A stretch of DNA of 64,000 nt. Source: Lomentospora prolificans (lineage: Eukaryota; Ascomycota; Sordariomycetes; Microascales; Microascaceae). Of the stretch, positions 35,311-45,631 are shown piece after piece. The DNA lies in NCBI GenBank assembly GCA_029532625.1, contig JARFXM010000007.1, forward strand, positions 1 through 64,000, in the 5' to 3' direction. Position 1 is the stretch's first letter, and every line of letters begins with the position of its first letter. Below the pieces are notes generated by a model. It was not told the origin of the DNA. It saw only the letters and a list, made by a program, of their open reading frames with translations, and made no database searches. The translations under genes and the position numbers were made by a program.

Positions 35311-35899
35311 GGCTTTGCGACCACTACCCAAAAGAAAAGTGGTTGCATAGCATTCAGTAGAAACCAGTTTATTAGAATCTGTGATCGGGGACTGCTAAGG
35401 CCACCTCCACTGCTGGCGCTTCTCAAGAGATGCAGAAGGAGCATCCCTTGTGCAATAATATCGTTATCGTATACCCGTACTCCATTCTATTGGCAGCACC
35501 GCGCTTGGCATTACGCATGTTCAAGCGAATAGGATGCAAATGGCAAAGCATTAGTTTCAGCTGAGATGCACGATTGTGGGCAGAATTACAGATTGGGCTC
35601 AAATGTCTGAAGATGTATGGGCTAACCCACCTTGCGTGCACGAGGCTCTGGGCGCTAATTTCTAAGCCAACTCGACTGGCCACAGCTCGAGCCTGATACA
35701 GGGGCCGTTGTTCCTTTTTACTAATCCAACTAGGCTAATATTAATATCGAACTCGTATTGATTGCTGCGTGTAACCTTATTGGGCCGGATCCATGGGGTC
35801 CATCGATGGTATATTAATATATATGAAGTAAGCGACAGATTGGAATCCATGGAGGGGTCACGGCAGCTTCAGCCACGCGGACCTCGAGGAAGCCCAAGT
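35311..35899. other. Intergenic, no gene seen
   Basis: Short overlapping frames on both strands without recognisable motifs. TATATTAATATATATGAAG near 35809 is AT-rich. Possibly further remains of the phosphorylase-type gene. Confidence 0.4.
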
Positions 35900-36222
35900 T
35901 GTTACAGCTTTCACCATGCTGCTTACCTGCTAGTGGCCAAGCTGCTAGCAAGTAAGGCAGTAAGGGTACTATGATGCTATTCACAGTGATTGTTATGGTC
36001 ATGGTTCACGTAAGTCACCTCTACATAGTCTATAAGTATGCAGGTAGGTGTTCTCTTGTGATAGTAAAATGGTCTTGTTCTCTCTAGCTAGTATGTGGTT
36101 CCTTGCTTCCTTTCTATTCCTTGCGTTCCTGCCTGCTGACCTCCGGTGTCGCTTGCCAGCTGGCTTACTTCCGAACTTCTGCCAGTGCGTGCCCATGCTT
36201 GCTTGCATGGTATCGGGTAACA
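35900..36222. mobile_element. Solo LTR of the 307-bp LTR family, unmutated
   Basis: Starts TGTTACAGC and ends TATCGGGTAACA. It is collinear with the LTRs at 23214 and 25316: CTATGATGCTATTCACAG, CAGGTAGGTGTTCTCTTGTG and TGGTCTTGTTC all recur. At 323 bp it is a little longer. No second LTR or interior is present, so it is a solo LTR outside the AT-rich block. No target duplication is visible (CAAGT left, ATGGG right). Confidence 0.85.
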
Positions 36223-36282
36223 ATGGGCCACGATATTCCCTGAGGATGCTGGCAGGGTGGAATGATGGTCAGGCTGTAGTTG

Positions 36283-36296
36283 ACCCTAACCCTAAC
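36283..36296. repeat. Short interstitial telomere-like motif
   Basis: ACCCTAACCCTAAC, a little over two telomere units, lies about 60 bp beyond the solo LTR. Too short to be more than suggestive. Confidence 0.5.
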
Positions 36297-36806
36297 TGTT
36301 AAGCTTTGCGGCCCTGTTTGCAGGGTCAGGCTGGCTGGCTACAGAATTGTATTGGTAGGCACTGACAGAAGAATGGGGTAGGCTGGCCTGTACCAGCTGC
36401 GACAATTTAGTGTTTCTAACCCTGCGCAAATCCTTTCTGCCATTTTCCTGACGCCAAGATAATAAGAGAGGGGCTATTTTTTTCTTTTTCTTTTTTTATT
36501 TTTAATTTTTTTTTTTTTTTTTTGCCGAGGTAGAAAGAGGCGTCGTTTCTTAACATCTTGAACCAGAATTACTAGTCCCAAATACAGGTAGAGTCGGCTC
36601 CAAAGGCCCATGGAGAAACAGAAAGAAAGCTCTTACATCATCAGGACCAAAGGAACTTGGTCTAGTCCCCCATTCTTTTCCCTTTTCGACCATCCACCAT
36701 GTGGGCCCGACGTCGGACGGAAAGTCATGAGCTTACAAATAGCAAAAAAGTTTATTGATAAGCCTAACATTCTCGTGGAGAGCTGCAGTAGCCAGCTGGC
36801 AACGGC

Positions 36807-36813
36807 TATATAA
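36807..36813 (+). promoter_or_regulatory. TATA-like box of the oxidoreductase gene
   Basis: TATATAA about 140 bp before the ATG at 36955. The leader after it is C/T-rich (CTACAGTCGCTCAATC, CTCTCCTTTCTACC), as is common for fungal promoters. Long poly-T tracts lie at about 36478-36522. Confidence 0.5.
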
Positions 36814-36954
36814 TGGAGCTACAATACATCATACCTCGTTGCTGGAACCACAACCCAGAAACCGCTCGTCGCGCACTATTATCCTCTAATCTCTGACTAC
36901 AGTCGCTCAATCTTTTCGTAAGAGTCTCTCCTTTCTACCAAAGAAAACAGAAAA

Positions 36955-38123
36955 ATGGCGCAGAATATCCCCCAGACTGTCAAGCAGTGGAATGTCGTGG
37001 GCCAGGGCAGCTTCGACAATCTCAAGTTCTCCGAGCAAGCCCTCAAGCAACCTAGCGATAACGAAGTTCTCGTCAAAAGTGAGCTAGTCTACTGTCGAAT
37101 CTTCAATGGACAACGTGTTAACTCTTTTTCGCAGTCCAGGGCGCTTCCCTCAACGTAGGCCGAGCCCTTCTCTCGTGAGAATCCGATGAAACGCACTAAC
37201 GATCCCTGTAGTACCGTGACCTGGTTATCCCCCTTGGCAAGTACCCCTTCGCTCAGGTCCCCAACGTCATCCCCGGCTCCGACGGCGCCGGCACTGTCCT
37301 TGCTGTTGGCAAGAATGTCACTCGTTTTAAGCCTGGCGACAAAGTGGTTACTCTCTTCAACCAGGGCCACATCGGCGGCTCCCTTGACGGCTCAAGTATT
37401 CAGACCGGTCTTGGCGGAGCCCTTGATGGTACATTCCGCACTGTTGGCGTATTCAATGAGCAAGGCCTTGTGCGCATGCCCTCCAACCTCAGCTTCATCG
37501 AGGCTGCCACGCTCACTTGCGCCGGCCTCACCGCTTGGAACGCTCTGTTTGGTCTTACTGACAAGAAAGTACTCCCTGGACAGTGGGTGCTTACTCAAGG
37601 TACAGGCGGCGTGAGTCTCTTTGCCGTGCAGTTTGCCAAGGCGGCTGGCGCGCGGGTCATTGCCACAACCAGCTCTGACTCGAGAGCTGAGATCCTTAAG
37701 AAACTCGGAGCAGACCACATTATCAACTACCGTGATAACCCTGAGTGGGGTGCCAAGGCCAAAGAGATCACCGGCGGCGTCGGAGTGGACCACGTTGTCG
37801 AGGTCGCTGGCCCTGTGTCTATGAAGCAGTCTCTCGCTAGCATCAAGATCGACGGTGTCATCACAATCATCGGCTTCGTCGGTGGCAACGCAAAGGACCA
37901 GCCCGGCTTCCTCGAGAATTTGACGAATCTTTGCACTACTCGTGGTATATTGGTTGGCAACCGGGTCCAGATGGAGGAGATGTGCGCAGCTATTGAAGCG
38001 AACCCTGAGGCTCTCCGCCCGGTCGTGGATCCCAAAGTGTTTAGCCTGGATCAGCTCAAGGAGGCATACGAGTACCAATGGTCGGCTAAGCACCAGGGCA
38101 AAGTGTGCATCAAGGTTGACTGA
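36955..38123 (+). CDS. Quinone-oxidoreductase-like MDR protein (351 aa), three exons
   Basis: Exons 36955-37078, 37135-37154 and 37212-38123. Introns of 56 bp (GTGAGC..CGCAG) and 57 bp (GTAGGC..TGTAG, branch site ACTAAC). The spliced product is a medium-chain dehydrogenase/reductase: GroES-like half with ASLNYRDLVIPLGKYP, VIPGSDGAGTV and FKPGDKV, then a Rossmann fold with GTGGVSLFAVQFAK at about residue 178. IATTSSDSRAEILKKLGAD and GADHIINYRD follow. The structural and catalytic zinc cysteines of true alcohol dehydrogenases are absent, so an NADPH-dependent quinone or enone reductase in the cytosol is likely. The substrate is unknown. The frame is intact; length and codon use look normal. Confidence 0.92.
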
Positions 38124-38350
38124 GCGCTATACTCCAGTTTACGCTAGATACATTATATCATTTCATTGACTGATGCTAAAGGGGACGTCGGCCTATATAT
38201 ATACCGCCTAGACAAAACAATACAAGTCGGGTTCCAGTATCTCGGTGTTTACCACCTTGCTGATCTTCTAGGTAAACCTTGGATGGGAATAAAACGCCTC
38301 CACTTTGTCTCATGTCTCTCCCTTCCCTCCCTTCTTTTTCGAAAGTTCTC
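38124..38350. other. Intergenic (3' region of the oxidoreductase)
   Basis: No gene seen. Contains a TATATATATACC stretch and C/T-rich sequence. Confidence 0.4.
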
Positions 38351-38509
38351 TTAATCAGAAATTCTCTCACTGGGCGGCAGCCATTTCTCTGAAGCACCCA
38401 AACGGTCGACCTTCGGGCCGGCCCGTCCAGGATCCCACATGCCCACTGAGAGCTGTCCCTGGTAAGAAATGATTCTGAGGTGCTCGCGCTCGGCTGAAGT
38501 GAGCTTGAC
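38351..38509 (-). pseudogene. Orphan 3' exon of an unrecognised gene
   Basis: A 53-codon frame follows an acceptor-like CATCTTGTAG and ends in TAA at 38351. Its product starts VKLTSAEREHLRIIS, continues SVGMWDPGRAGPKVDRLG and ends KWLPPSERISD. It has the look of a genuine C-terminal exon, but no upstream exon is recognisable in the next 300 bp and I do not know the family. It could be the tail of a deleted gene. Confidence 0.3.
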
Positions 38510-38814
38510 CTACAAGATGAGGCAATCAGTAGATATACCACGAGCGGTTAGAAGCAATAATATGGTAGGATGGGATTCTCATTTTGGCTGAAGCCTACGT
38601 ATATTTCGATCCTGATGGCATGTACTGCCAAGGCTAACCAAGCCGCGGCGCCAAAACCTAACCCTGAGAGCGGCTGCTGTTTCGGCAGCACTTGCACCAA
38701 ACATGTTGGCACGTACGAGGTTTCACCAGTCAGAGTCCTAGCCTGAATAGTAGACCGCACAATCCGGGTAGATTTCTATGGCTACCCTTTGGTTACCCTT
38801 GATGTGTGGTCAAT

Positions 38815-40430
38815 CTAACTATACAGCCTAGGAGAGATGTATCCGAACTGACAGCTTATAATCATGGCTGCTAGGAATATGATGAGAAAAGTGACGTTTG
38901 TGGCAGTGAGCCTGGCTGAGCTAGCTCTGACAGTAAATGTGCCCTTTAACCCGGGCTTCGCGCGAACAATAGCTAGTGCCATACCGCTGAATGCCTTGCC
39001 CTCCTTAGAAGGAAAGGCCACTATATCAAAAAAGATCACCATCATGAGTAACGATAATTGCGCCCTCTCTAGATGAGATGGTGAAAGTAATAGTGTTGCT
39101 TGCCTGGGAGACGTTGTCCCCTTTCTCGTCGACGACTGTAAGAGTCAAGAATAATAGGTGGTAATAACCGTCGACCTTTATCTCGCCGCGATCCGCCGCA
39201 AGTGAGAGCTTTATAGCTGCGCCAGTAGTGCGAACTGTATTGTTTGCCTACTCCTAGCCGTCTTTGTAGGTTGCCACCTACAGGACGCCAGGCTCGTATT
39301 TGACGTCGTCCCACCTGAAACAGTAGTTGGACGCCTCTTTCTTGATCTTTCCTAGTGACTTGTCATTCAAGAAGAGCTGGGCCTCGTCGGCTGCGGAGAA
39401 AACATGTGTCGGGGTCACCTGTCCCTCGCATTCGAGCCAATTCCAATGCAGGAGGATAGGAAGATATGCGCCATCTTCAGATCCCGCCGACATCACGCTT
39501 GATAGAGGTAGAAACAGTCCTTCTTGAAGCTGCAGAGGTCAACAATACCAGAGAATGAGCTACGAGCCGAGTAGTATAGTGTACGCTCGCCGAGGTAGTC
39601 TCAGCCTTTCCAAACAAACTATTCAGCCACATAAAGATTCTCATCCCGCTTCTAGAAGACCTTGTCAGGCGAGGAGGTACCAAACAGCGTCGTGTACGGC
39701 TCGTAGGCACTAACTTGACGCAGTTTCAGGTTACAACCGCCGCGAGGTGAGTCCGTTTGTGGAGCGCTAAACTCCTCAGTCACAGGGAAGAAATAGGTTC
39801 CACGGCTACTAAAGGCCAAGGAGGAGGACGTTTGGAAAGGCCTTGTAGAAGTCCAGGTAGAGCAGTAGAGTGCGGGTGCCTTGGAAACCAGCGTAAGCTC
39901 CCGAGTCGCGGATCCCCACGCCCTGATACTTGAGGCTCATGATATCTAGGGAGCTTGGGAAGGGCTGGTCGGGCTTGGCAGTCCGTGCCGGGAGTTGGCT
40001 CACCAGGCGGCTGGCTTCGGTACATGACATATATGTCCGTAGATGCTCGCCCTTCACCTCAGAGACCACCCTGCAGCAATCAGGCGAATCATCGACTCAT
40101 CGCTTAACGTGAGGCTCCTCTTCGATCTTGAAGAAGAATCCCAGCGCAGGAAAATAGATGATTTCGAGGGAGAGTATTATATGCCTACCGCAGGCTCTCT
40201 AGTGGTCCCCCCCATCACTCTGAACCTGACGAGATAGTTGAGGCCGATACTTGACTTTGGAATAGAGATTTGAACTATGTTGCTACAGGACTGCGGCGTT
40301 TCGACGGTTTCACTCGGAATAGGCTGGATGATTAGATTGACCTCGTTAATGGGGTGGAACTCCCGCAACTCCCAGTCTATCAGCGCAGGCCTATAGGCCA
40401 GTTCAGAAATGTGTGGGTATCATTCATGAC
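38815..40430 (-). pseudogene. GH2 beta-galactosidase-like pseudogene (C-terminal half)
   Basis: Pieces in all three minus frames line up in order with the back half of fungal GH2 proteins: ELREFHPINEVNL, SLDIMSLKYQGVGIRDSGAY, GTRTLLLYLDFYKAFPN, YEPYTTLFGTSSPDKVF, FVWKG*DYLGE, LLHWNWLECEGQVTPTHVFS, DEAQLFLNDKSLG, RWDDVKYEPG, TLTVVDEKGDNVSQASN and FSGMALAIVRAKPG. This covers the end of the catalytic barrel, a DUF4982-type module and a C-terminal Ig-like module. At least two frameshifts (near 39.46 and 39.05 kb) and several stops, including two TGG-to-TAG changes (YKDG*E*ANN), break it. The N-terminal sugar-binding half is not found upstream. Confidence 0.82.
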
Positions 40431-41057
40431 CTCTTCACAGTTCAATTTCTCGACATATTGCCATCACCCATACCTACACACATTTCAACCTCGCAGTCTC
40501 CGTCTCTAGATCCACTAGACTCCTAACATTGATAACAGTTGATACCAACTTCATATTTTCATCCCCATCTATGGATACACTAACTACTTCAAGGCCTGAG
40601 AAAGGCGTGGCTCCTACGACCCATAGTAATACCACACTCTCTACTATCATATAGTCGGGAGGCGAGAAGGGGTTTTGAGCCTACCCGTTAGTCCTGGGTA
40701 CCACACCCTCCGTACACGCAGCCTACCTCTCAGTGCGCGAGGTGAAATTATTATCAGCTAGAACTGTGCCTCACTGATGTAAGATATAGATACACATGAT
40801 TTGGAGATACCACATTCGATTCTCCGACCGCTGGCGGCGTATAACACACACATCCTCTACTCTGATATGCCATATCTACGGATGATCTAAGTTGCCAAAG
40901 AGCATAAGCATAATACTATTCTTGAAATATGGCAAACGCAAGGTGCCCCGCCAAGGATTACAGACCGAACCCCAGACACTGAACCTGTGGCTCTAGTAGA
41001 ACTGATTTTGTCCTAGCGATGCGAAACTCATGCTAAGTTTGATGTCTGTCGATGGTA
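40431..41057. other. Intergenic, no gene seen
   Basis: No conserved frame on either strand. The missing 5' half of the GH2 gene would have been here. Confidence 0.4.
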
Positions 41058-41950
41058 TCACCGACCTGGACTATTCATTTCCACCAATCTTACAACCCAT
41101 GCGACAACGTCCTGTGGAGCACTGAATATTGGGACATGGCCAGACTTTATGGTCGTGACGTCGACCTTGTTCCCAGTCACGCTTTCGACAAGTTGAATCA
41201 TTTCTTTCTGTGCATTGACAGTGACGGTTCCGTCTCCCTCACATACAAGATACGAGACCGGGACGTGCTTGTAGCCAGCGTGAGTCAGTTCGTTATCGAA
41301 ACTCGCGGAGGAGTGAGTTGGATACATCTTGGCCCAGCGCGCTTGTTCCTCTTTTGGGAGATCCGATAAGGTGATGGCTGCAACTTCCGTAGGATCATCA
41401 AAGGAGGCCCAACCGTTTTCCTGTATTATAGCAACGAAGTTAGGATATATCTCCAGGCACGAGACAGGTATGCGGGCCCCAACAACAACGGAAGTGGGGA
41501 TAATGAGTGACTGACGTCCATGGTCATCATGATCCTGTTCTCCACTGGCGTATCGTGCAATACTCCGCTAGCCGCGACGCCAACAGCCGGGATCAACGCG
41601 GCCATATATGCAAGCCTAACGACTCCACCTTGTTTCCCCTGGGCCTCCCGCTCCTTTTTAGTGAGACCTTTCACACTCTCTGTCGCTGGGCAGCCTCCAT
41701 AGGAGTGGGACATGACAATCACATCCTTTCCAGTATTGGCAAGGCTCGTGATTTCCTTCGCTATTAGGGCAGCATCGTCGTACATTGTCGGTAGCAGCCC
41801 CGGTCTTGGTCCTGTCTCGAGGCCGACACTAAGCAGGTGGGGAACTCGCATCTCGATCCCCTTTTCTCGCAAGCTCTCGACTATCCCGTCGTAAAAGGCG
41901 GGCAACCCGAAGGCCCCTGAGACGAGCACGACAGCAGTCCTATCTGACAT
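41058..41950 (-). CDS. Alpha/beta-hydrolase (265 aa), two exons
   Basis: Exon 1 is 41950-41516 (145 codons exactly); intron 41515-41421 (95 bp, GTCAGT..TACAG); exon 2 is 41420-41058. The ATG at 41950 (MSDRTAVVLVSGAFG) starts the first beta strand directly, as expected; in-frame upstream codons belong to the leader. The nucleophile elbow is SHSYGG (Ser83), the acid is likely Asp208 in CEGDGTV, and the His is His239 in IKSGHVP. These form a plausible triad of the Abhydrolase_6 type. The C-terminal part (LTHAGYKHVPVSYLVCE, VDVTTIKSGH) matches small fungal hydrolases often found in secondary-metabolism or detoxification settings. The substrate is unknown; no signal peptide, so probably cytosolic. 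Frame intact. Confidence 0.88.
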
Positions 41951-44169
41951 TGTGAGACGCGATGATTCTCGGTATGAAGTATTGTAACGGAGCCAGGTGT
42001 CTTTTTTTAACAAGCATACTCTTATTCTTAACCCTAAATACCTTCGTATTTGCGACTAAACAATGGTGTTCTGGGTGAGTGCTGCAACATAAATAAATAA
42101 ACAAACAAAAGCTCCAAGCAAGCTGCCTAAATCCATCGCTCGGATCATGGATGCCGGTAGCAGGAGTTGGCGCTGACAAAACAGATGTTTCAGAATTGAC
42201 GCGTCAGCCGCCGGAAGGATTGGAATTGGCCCATGCCCAATCTTGCAGCTTGTGACCACGGATGATCTCAATCCCGCCGCGCTGAATGATATCGAGCACA
42301 CTGGCCATGTAATGTTCTCGCAACGGCAAACGACGATATACCGTACGAACATTCTGGGTGTTATTTGGAGCTGTCGCTTAAAACGACCAAGTAACTACGG
42401 CGCGGCGAGAAGCGAGCGCACTGGCGTGTTCGCGCCAGGATCAGGGCGCTACCGTTAGACCTCGAGTTGCCTATGCCGGTGCGTATTGTGTGGATGGACA
42501 AGAACGATGCTGGCTGAGGGGCCAAAAAAGATAAGCTTATATCACTTTGACCCGGTGCAGTGGAGGACAAAGCGATAAAAGTAGGGCTTTTGTCGCGGAC
42601 TGCATCCAGTCGGGTGCGCTGAAGATTGCGCACCTTTTGGAGGGGAGAGAAAGGCTGAAGGGTCTGTTCATTGTGTCCTCAAAATTGGAATGGTTGAGAA
42701 GGGTATCGTTGCATCGGAATATTTGCCGCTATCCGGGGAACAAACGATGATTCGGATCCGGCCGGCCGGGGAGATAGGGAGGAGGGAGTCGTGGACATGA
42801 GATGTGTAGGGATTAATGTATTACTGACATTAAAAGTTGTATATCTTGCTACTAGATGTCTTTTATTGCCCCATTACGATGGTACTGTGGTATCAACTCA
42901 AACGCCTGGCTGGCGAATGGAAATTGTAATAGACTTCCTTGAATAGGGGCGTATTAATACGTGAAAAAACTTCCTAGCCTTGAACTCCCTGGTGGAACGG
43001 CTAATGGGATCAATGCCTGTAACCTGACAAGCTAATTCGCAACTATTGGCCAGCTACTTAGAAGCTGTAATGTAAAATCATCCCGTCAAACTCTAGATAA
43101 GCGCCTCTCTGCCTGGCTGTTTAACTCCTGCTGAGGGTTTCTCAGAGTAGCACTCTGCGTGTATCTTGCCTAGCTTGCGCACATGCTTCTTAAATGCTGT
43201 AACTGAGCCCTGACACTAGGGCGTGCTGACAGCCACTTCAATGAACAAATGGACTCTTTGCCAACTGCTGGCCTGGCTATTAGAGGCGGCGGACTTGACA
43301 CAGCTGGCTCCATTAGTGGCAAGACTCTGCCAAGACGAGGTTAGCGTGCCGGGCCGTACCAACCGTACCATTCGTCAGCTATTCGCTATTAATATTTGGG
43401 GCCCCAGAGTACTTAAAAAGTGCTTCGGTCCCATGTCTGTCCAAACCCTGTGCTCGGTCGTGTTTGGTGGGTCAGCCCCACTGCTTGTGCGCCAGGCGAC
43501 ATCTTGTTCGATCTTGTGGAACATACAAGTAAGAAGACCGGCCGCTATCCCCTTCCAGCGGTTCGGTGTCTCCCAACCCCCAACCAGGCCAAAGCGTATA
43601 AGAAGCAGCGGGAAGAACTGTAAGAATGATAGGCGAACGGAATGCTGGCTGGCCGCGAACACCGGAGCAAACCATCAAACTTTACGTTCTGATGGATGCC
43701 CGACTCGGCAAGAATCTTAATCTTAATATCATTAACTCGCAGACGATTGAAGTAAGCGGGCCGGCCCAAATGAGCGCGAGCTCTTCAACCTTAGTCAAGT
43801 CCGAGCTTCATCTGCTAAATTTTGCTCGGATGATGCTCAACAACCCCAGCGTGGCCGAGTTTCACCCAACAGAATTGTTGGCGCGTTACAGCAAGAAATC
43901 GGCGTGGTTGCCTCCAGTAAATTTCTCTCCTCACCGCGTCGTCGACTAAGTGGGCTGCGTTTAGGCAGTCTCCAAGTCAGAAGGGGAGCGGGATGACGAA
44001 TAATAGACACTATTATTACACCAAGCATGAAAACAACAATAGTAACATGCCCCAAGACAGGCGGATCGCGCAGCGTGAATCAACATGATCTATTTACACC
44101 TTGTACTATTATGTCTCTATATGTCTGCTGCATAAGACAAGATATGATGCCACAGCTTCTCGGAGAGCA
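41951..44169. other. Intergenic, 2.2 kb, no supported gene
   Basis: Several overlapping frames occur, the longest 43223-43720 on the plus strand (165 codons), but none shows a known motif, a consistent frame or splice signals. Some may be relics. The region is normal in GC. Confidence 0.45.
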
Positions 44170-45631
44170 TTACTTCCTATCCACCATCTCGTATGCTTCT
44201 ATGTCTGTTGCCTGCGAATGTTCAATCTCAATCTCATCAACACGGTAAATCTTGCCTCGCGAAGACTCCAAAATTTCCGTATCGCTCTGATCGTCCCTCC
44301 TCTCGAACCTATCGGATTTTACGGTTACGCTGTGGTGAGGCTTGGACGCTGCGCGTGAGGCAGTAAAATCGTCATTTCCTGTGTGGCGCTGAAGATAGTA
44401 CCTTTTCGACGTGGAAGCGACATCTCGCACCAAAACGCGTAGGGCGGGGATGGAGGCGGCGATGATTGTGACGGAGATTTCAGTGGTATCCCAGATACTA
44501 AGTTGGGCCATATCGTCTAATAGGCTGATTAGCTCTTGACCATACACTCGACAGAACAGTGAACAAAACAGAAAAAAACAAGGCCGGGGAGAATACTTAC
44601 AAGAGTCTCCAGAGGCCAAGTTACTCAGTTGCGCAGTCTTGATGCATGCTACAATACCAGCTCTATTTTCAAAAAGTTAGTCTCAGCCGGGACAAAATCA
44701 AAAGAGAATCACTTACACGAGACCCATGCTCATAGCAATCCCAACACCAATCTTTTCTTTGAGAAGCATCTGTAACTTCCAAATGAGGGCCCAGGGTAGC
44801 AGAGCGAGGATGATGTCGCAGGCACCCGAGTATGCTGTCGGACACATAGCCGTTGTTAGCCTCACGAGTGCCTAGTGGACAGTTGGTGTTTTGGCCAGCT
44901 GGGAGAGGAAAGAGAAGCTACATACCACCGGCGACATAGCCAATGACAGAGATGGCATTGAGAGGTAGGCAGTCCCCCAGCACGGTTATGTCCCATGAGG
45001 CCTGAACCGGCCTGCAGCTGACCCAAGCAATCATAGCATTCAATGCCATAACAGCATTCAGGGACACTATAATGAACCACAAGGCCCATTTCACCCAGCC
45101 TTTGGAGATGCGGAGCAAGGTCAGGGCGAAAGCTGTCTTGCTCCAGCTGGCAGCCGTCACTGTGAACGTTGTTCTGACCATCATTACGACGAATTGGTTG
45201 GGCTGCATCGGGCCCGTGTCCCAAGGATGTTTGCCGTATCCACCGCTAATCATAACGGACAATAGGGCGCAACTGATCAGATTCGTAACCTAAAAGTTCC
45301 GAGACAATCAGCATTAATTAATACGTCTCAGATTGATGTAGCACAGCATATTGGCGCAGAAAAACGCAGCAACCTTTCTGGCGTGCGGTTTCCTGGGGGT
45401 TGGGGTTCGGGCTTCTCCTACCCATGATGCTACCAGAATCCAGTCATCCCACCATAGGCCGCGACGGCTGATGTGTTTGCAATAAACGCGCAGCGAAAGA
45501 AAGATGGTGCAGAGGACGAAGAGGGTCCACGCTACCGCGTTGAGTTTTGGACCGGCATCATCGTGGGGTACAGTGGACGGGTCGATCGGAGCTGCGAGGT
45601 TGCCGTCCGACTTGTCGGGCAGCGATATCAT
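44170..45631 (-). CDS. PTH11-like rhodopsin-domain membrane protein (366 aa), five exons
   Basis: Exons 45631-45422, 45289-44926, 44834-44717, 44662-44601 and 44516-44170. All introns are GT..AG and phases agree, giving 1101 nt. The protein has a short extracellular N-terminus (MISLPDKSDGN) and then the seven-helix fungal rhodopsin fold: LNAVAWTLFVLCTIFLSLRV, RRGLWWDDWILVASW, GGYGKHPWD, FALTLLRISKGWVKWALWF, DIILALLPWALIWKLQM, IAMSMGLVAGIVACIK and ISVTIIAASIPALRVLVRD. A charged Ser/Glu-rich cytoplasmic tail (DRFERRDDQSDTEILESS) follows. WWDDW, the LLPW motif and ASIPALRVL are hallmarks of the PTH11/SAT4-type family. It lacks an N-terminal CFEM domain. Likely a plasma-membrane sensor; ligand unknown. 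Confidence 0.88.

Noticed and set aside
37392..38093. Minus-strand 233-codon frame
   Set aside because: Shadow of the oxidoreductase gene, which has a clear family match and splice sites on the plus strand.
43223..43720. Plus-strand 165-codon frame
   Set aside because: No motif, competing frames on both strands, no supporting splice or promoter signals.
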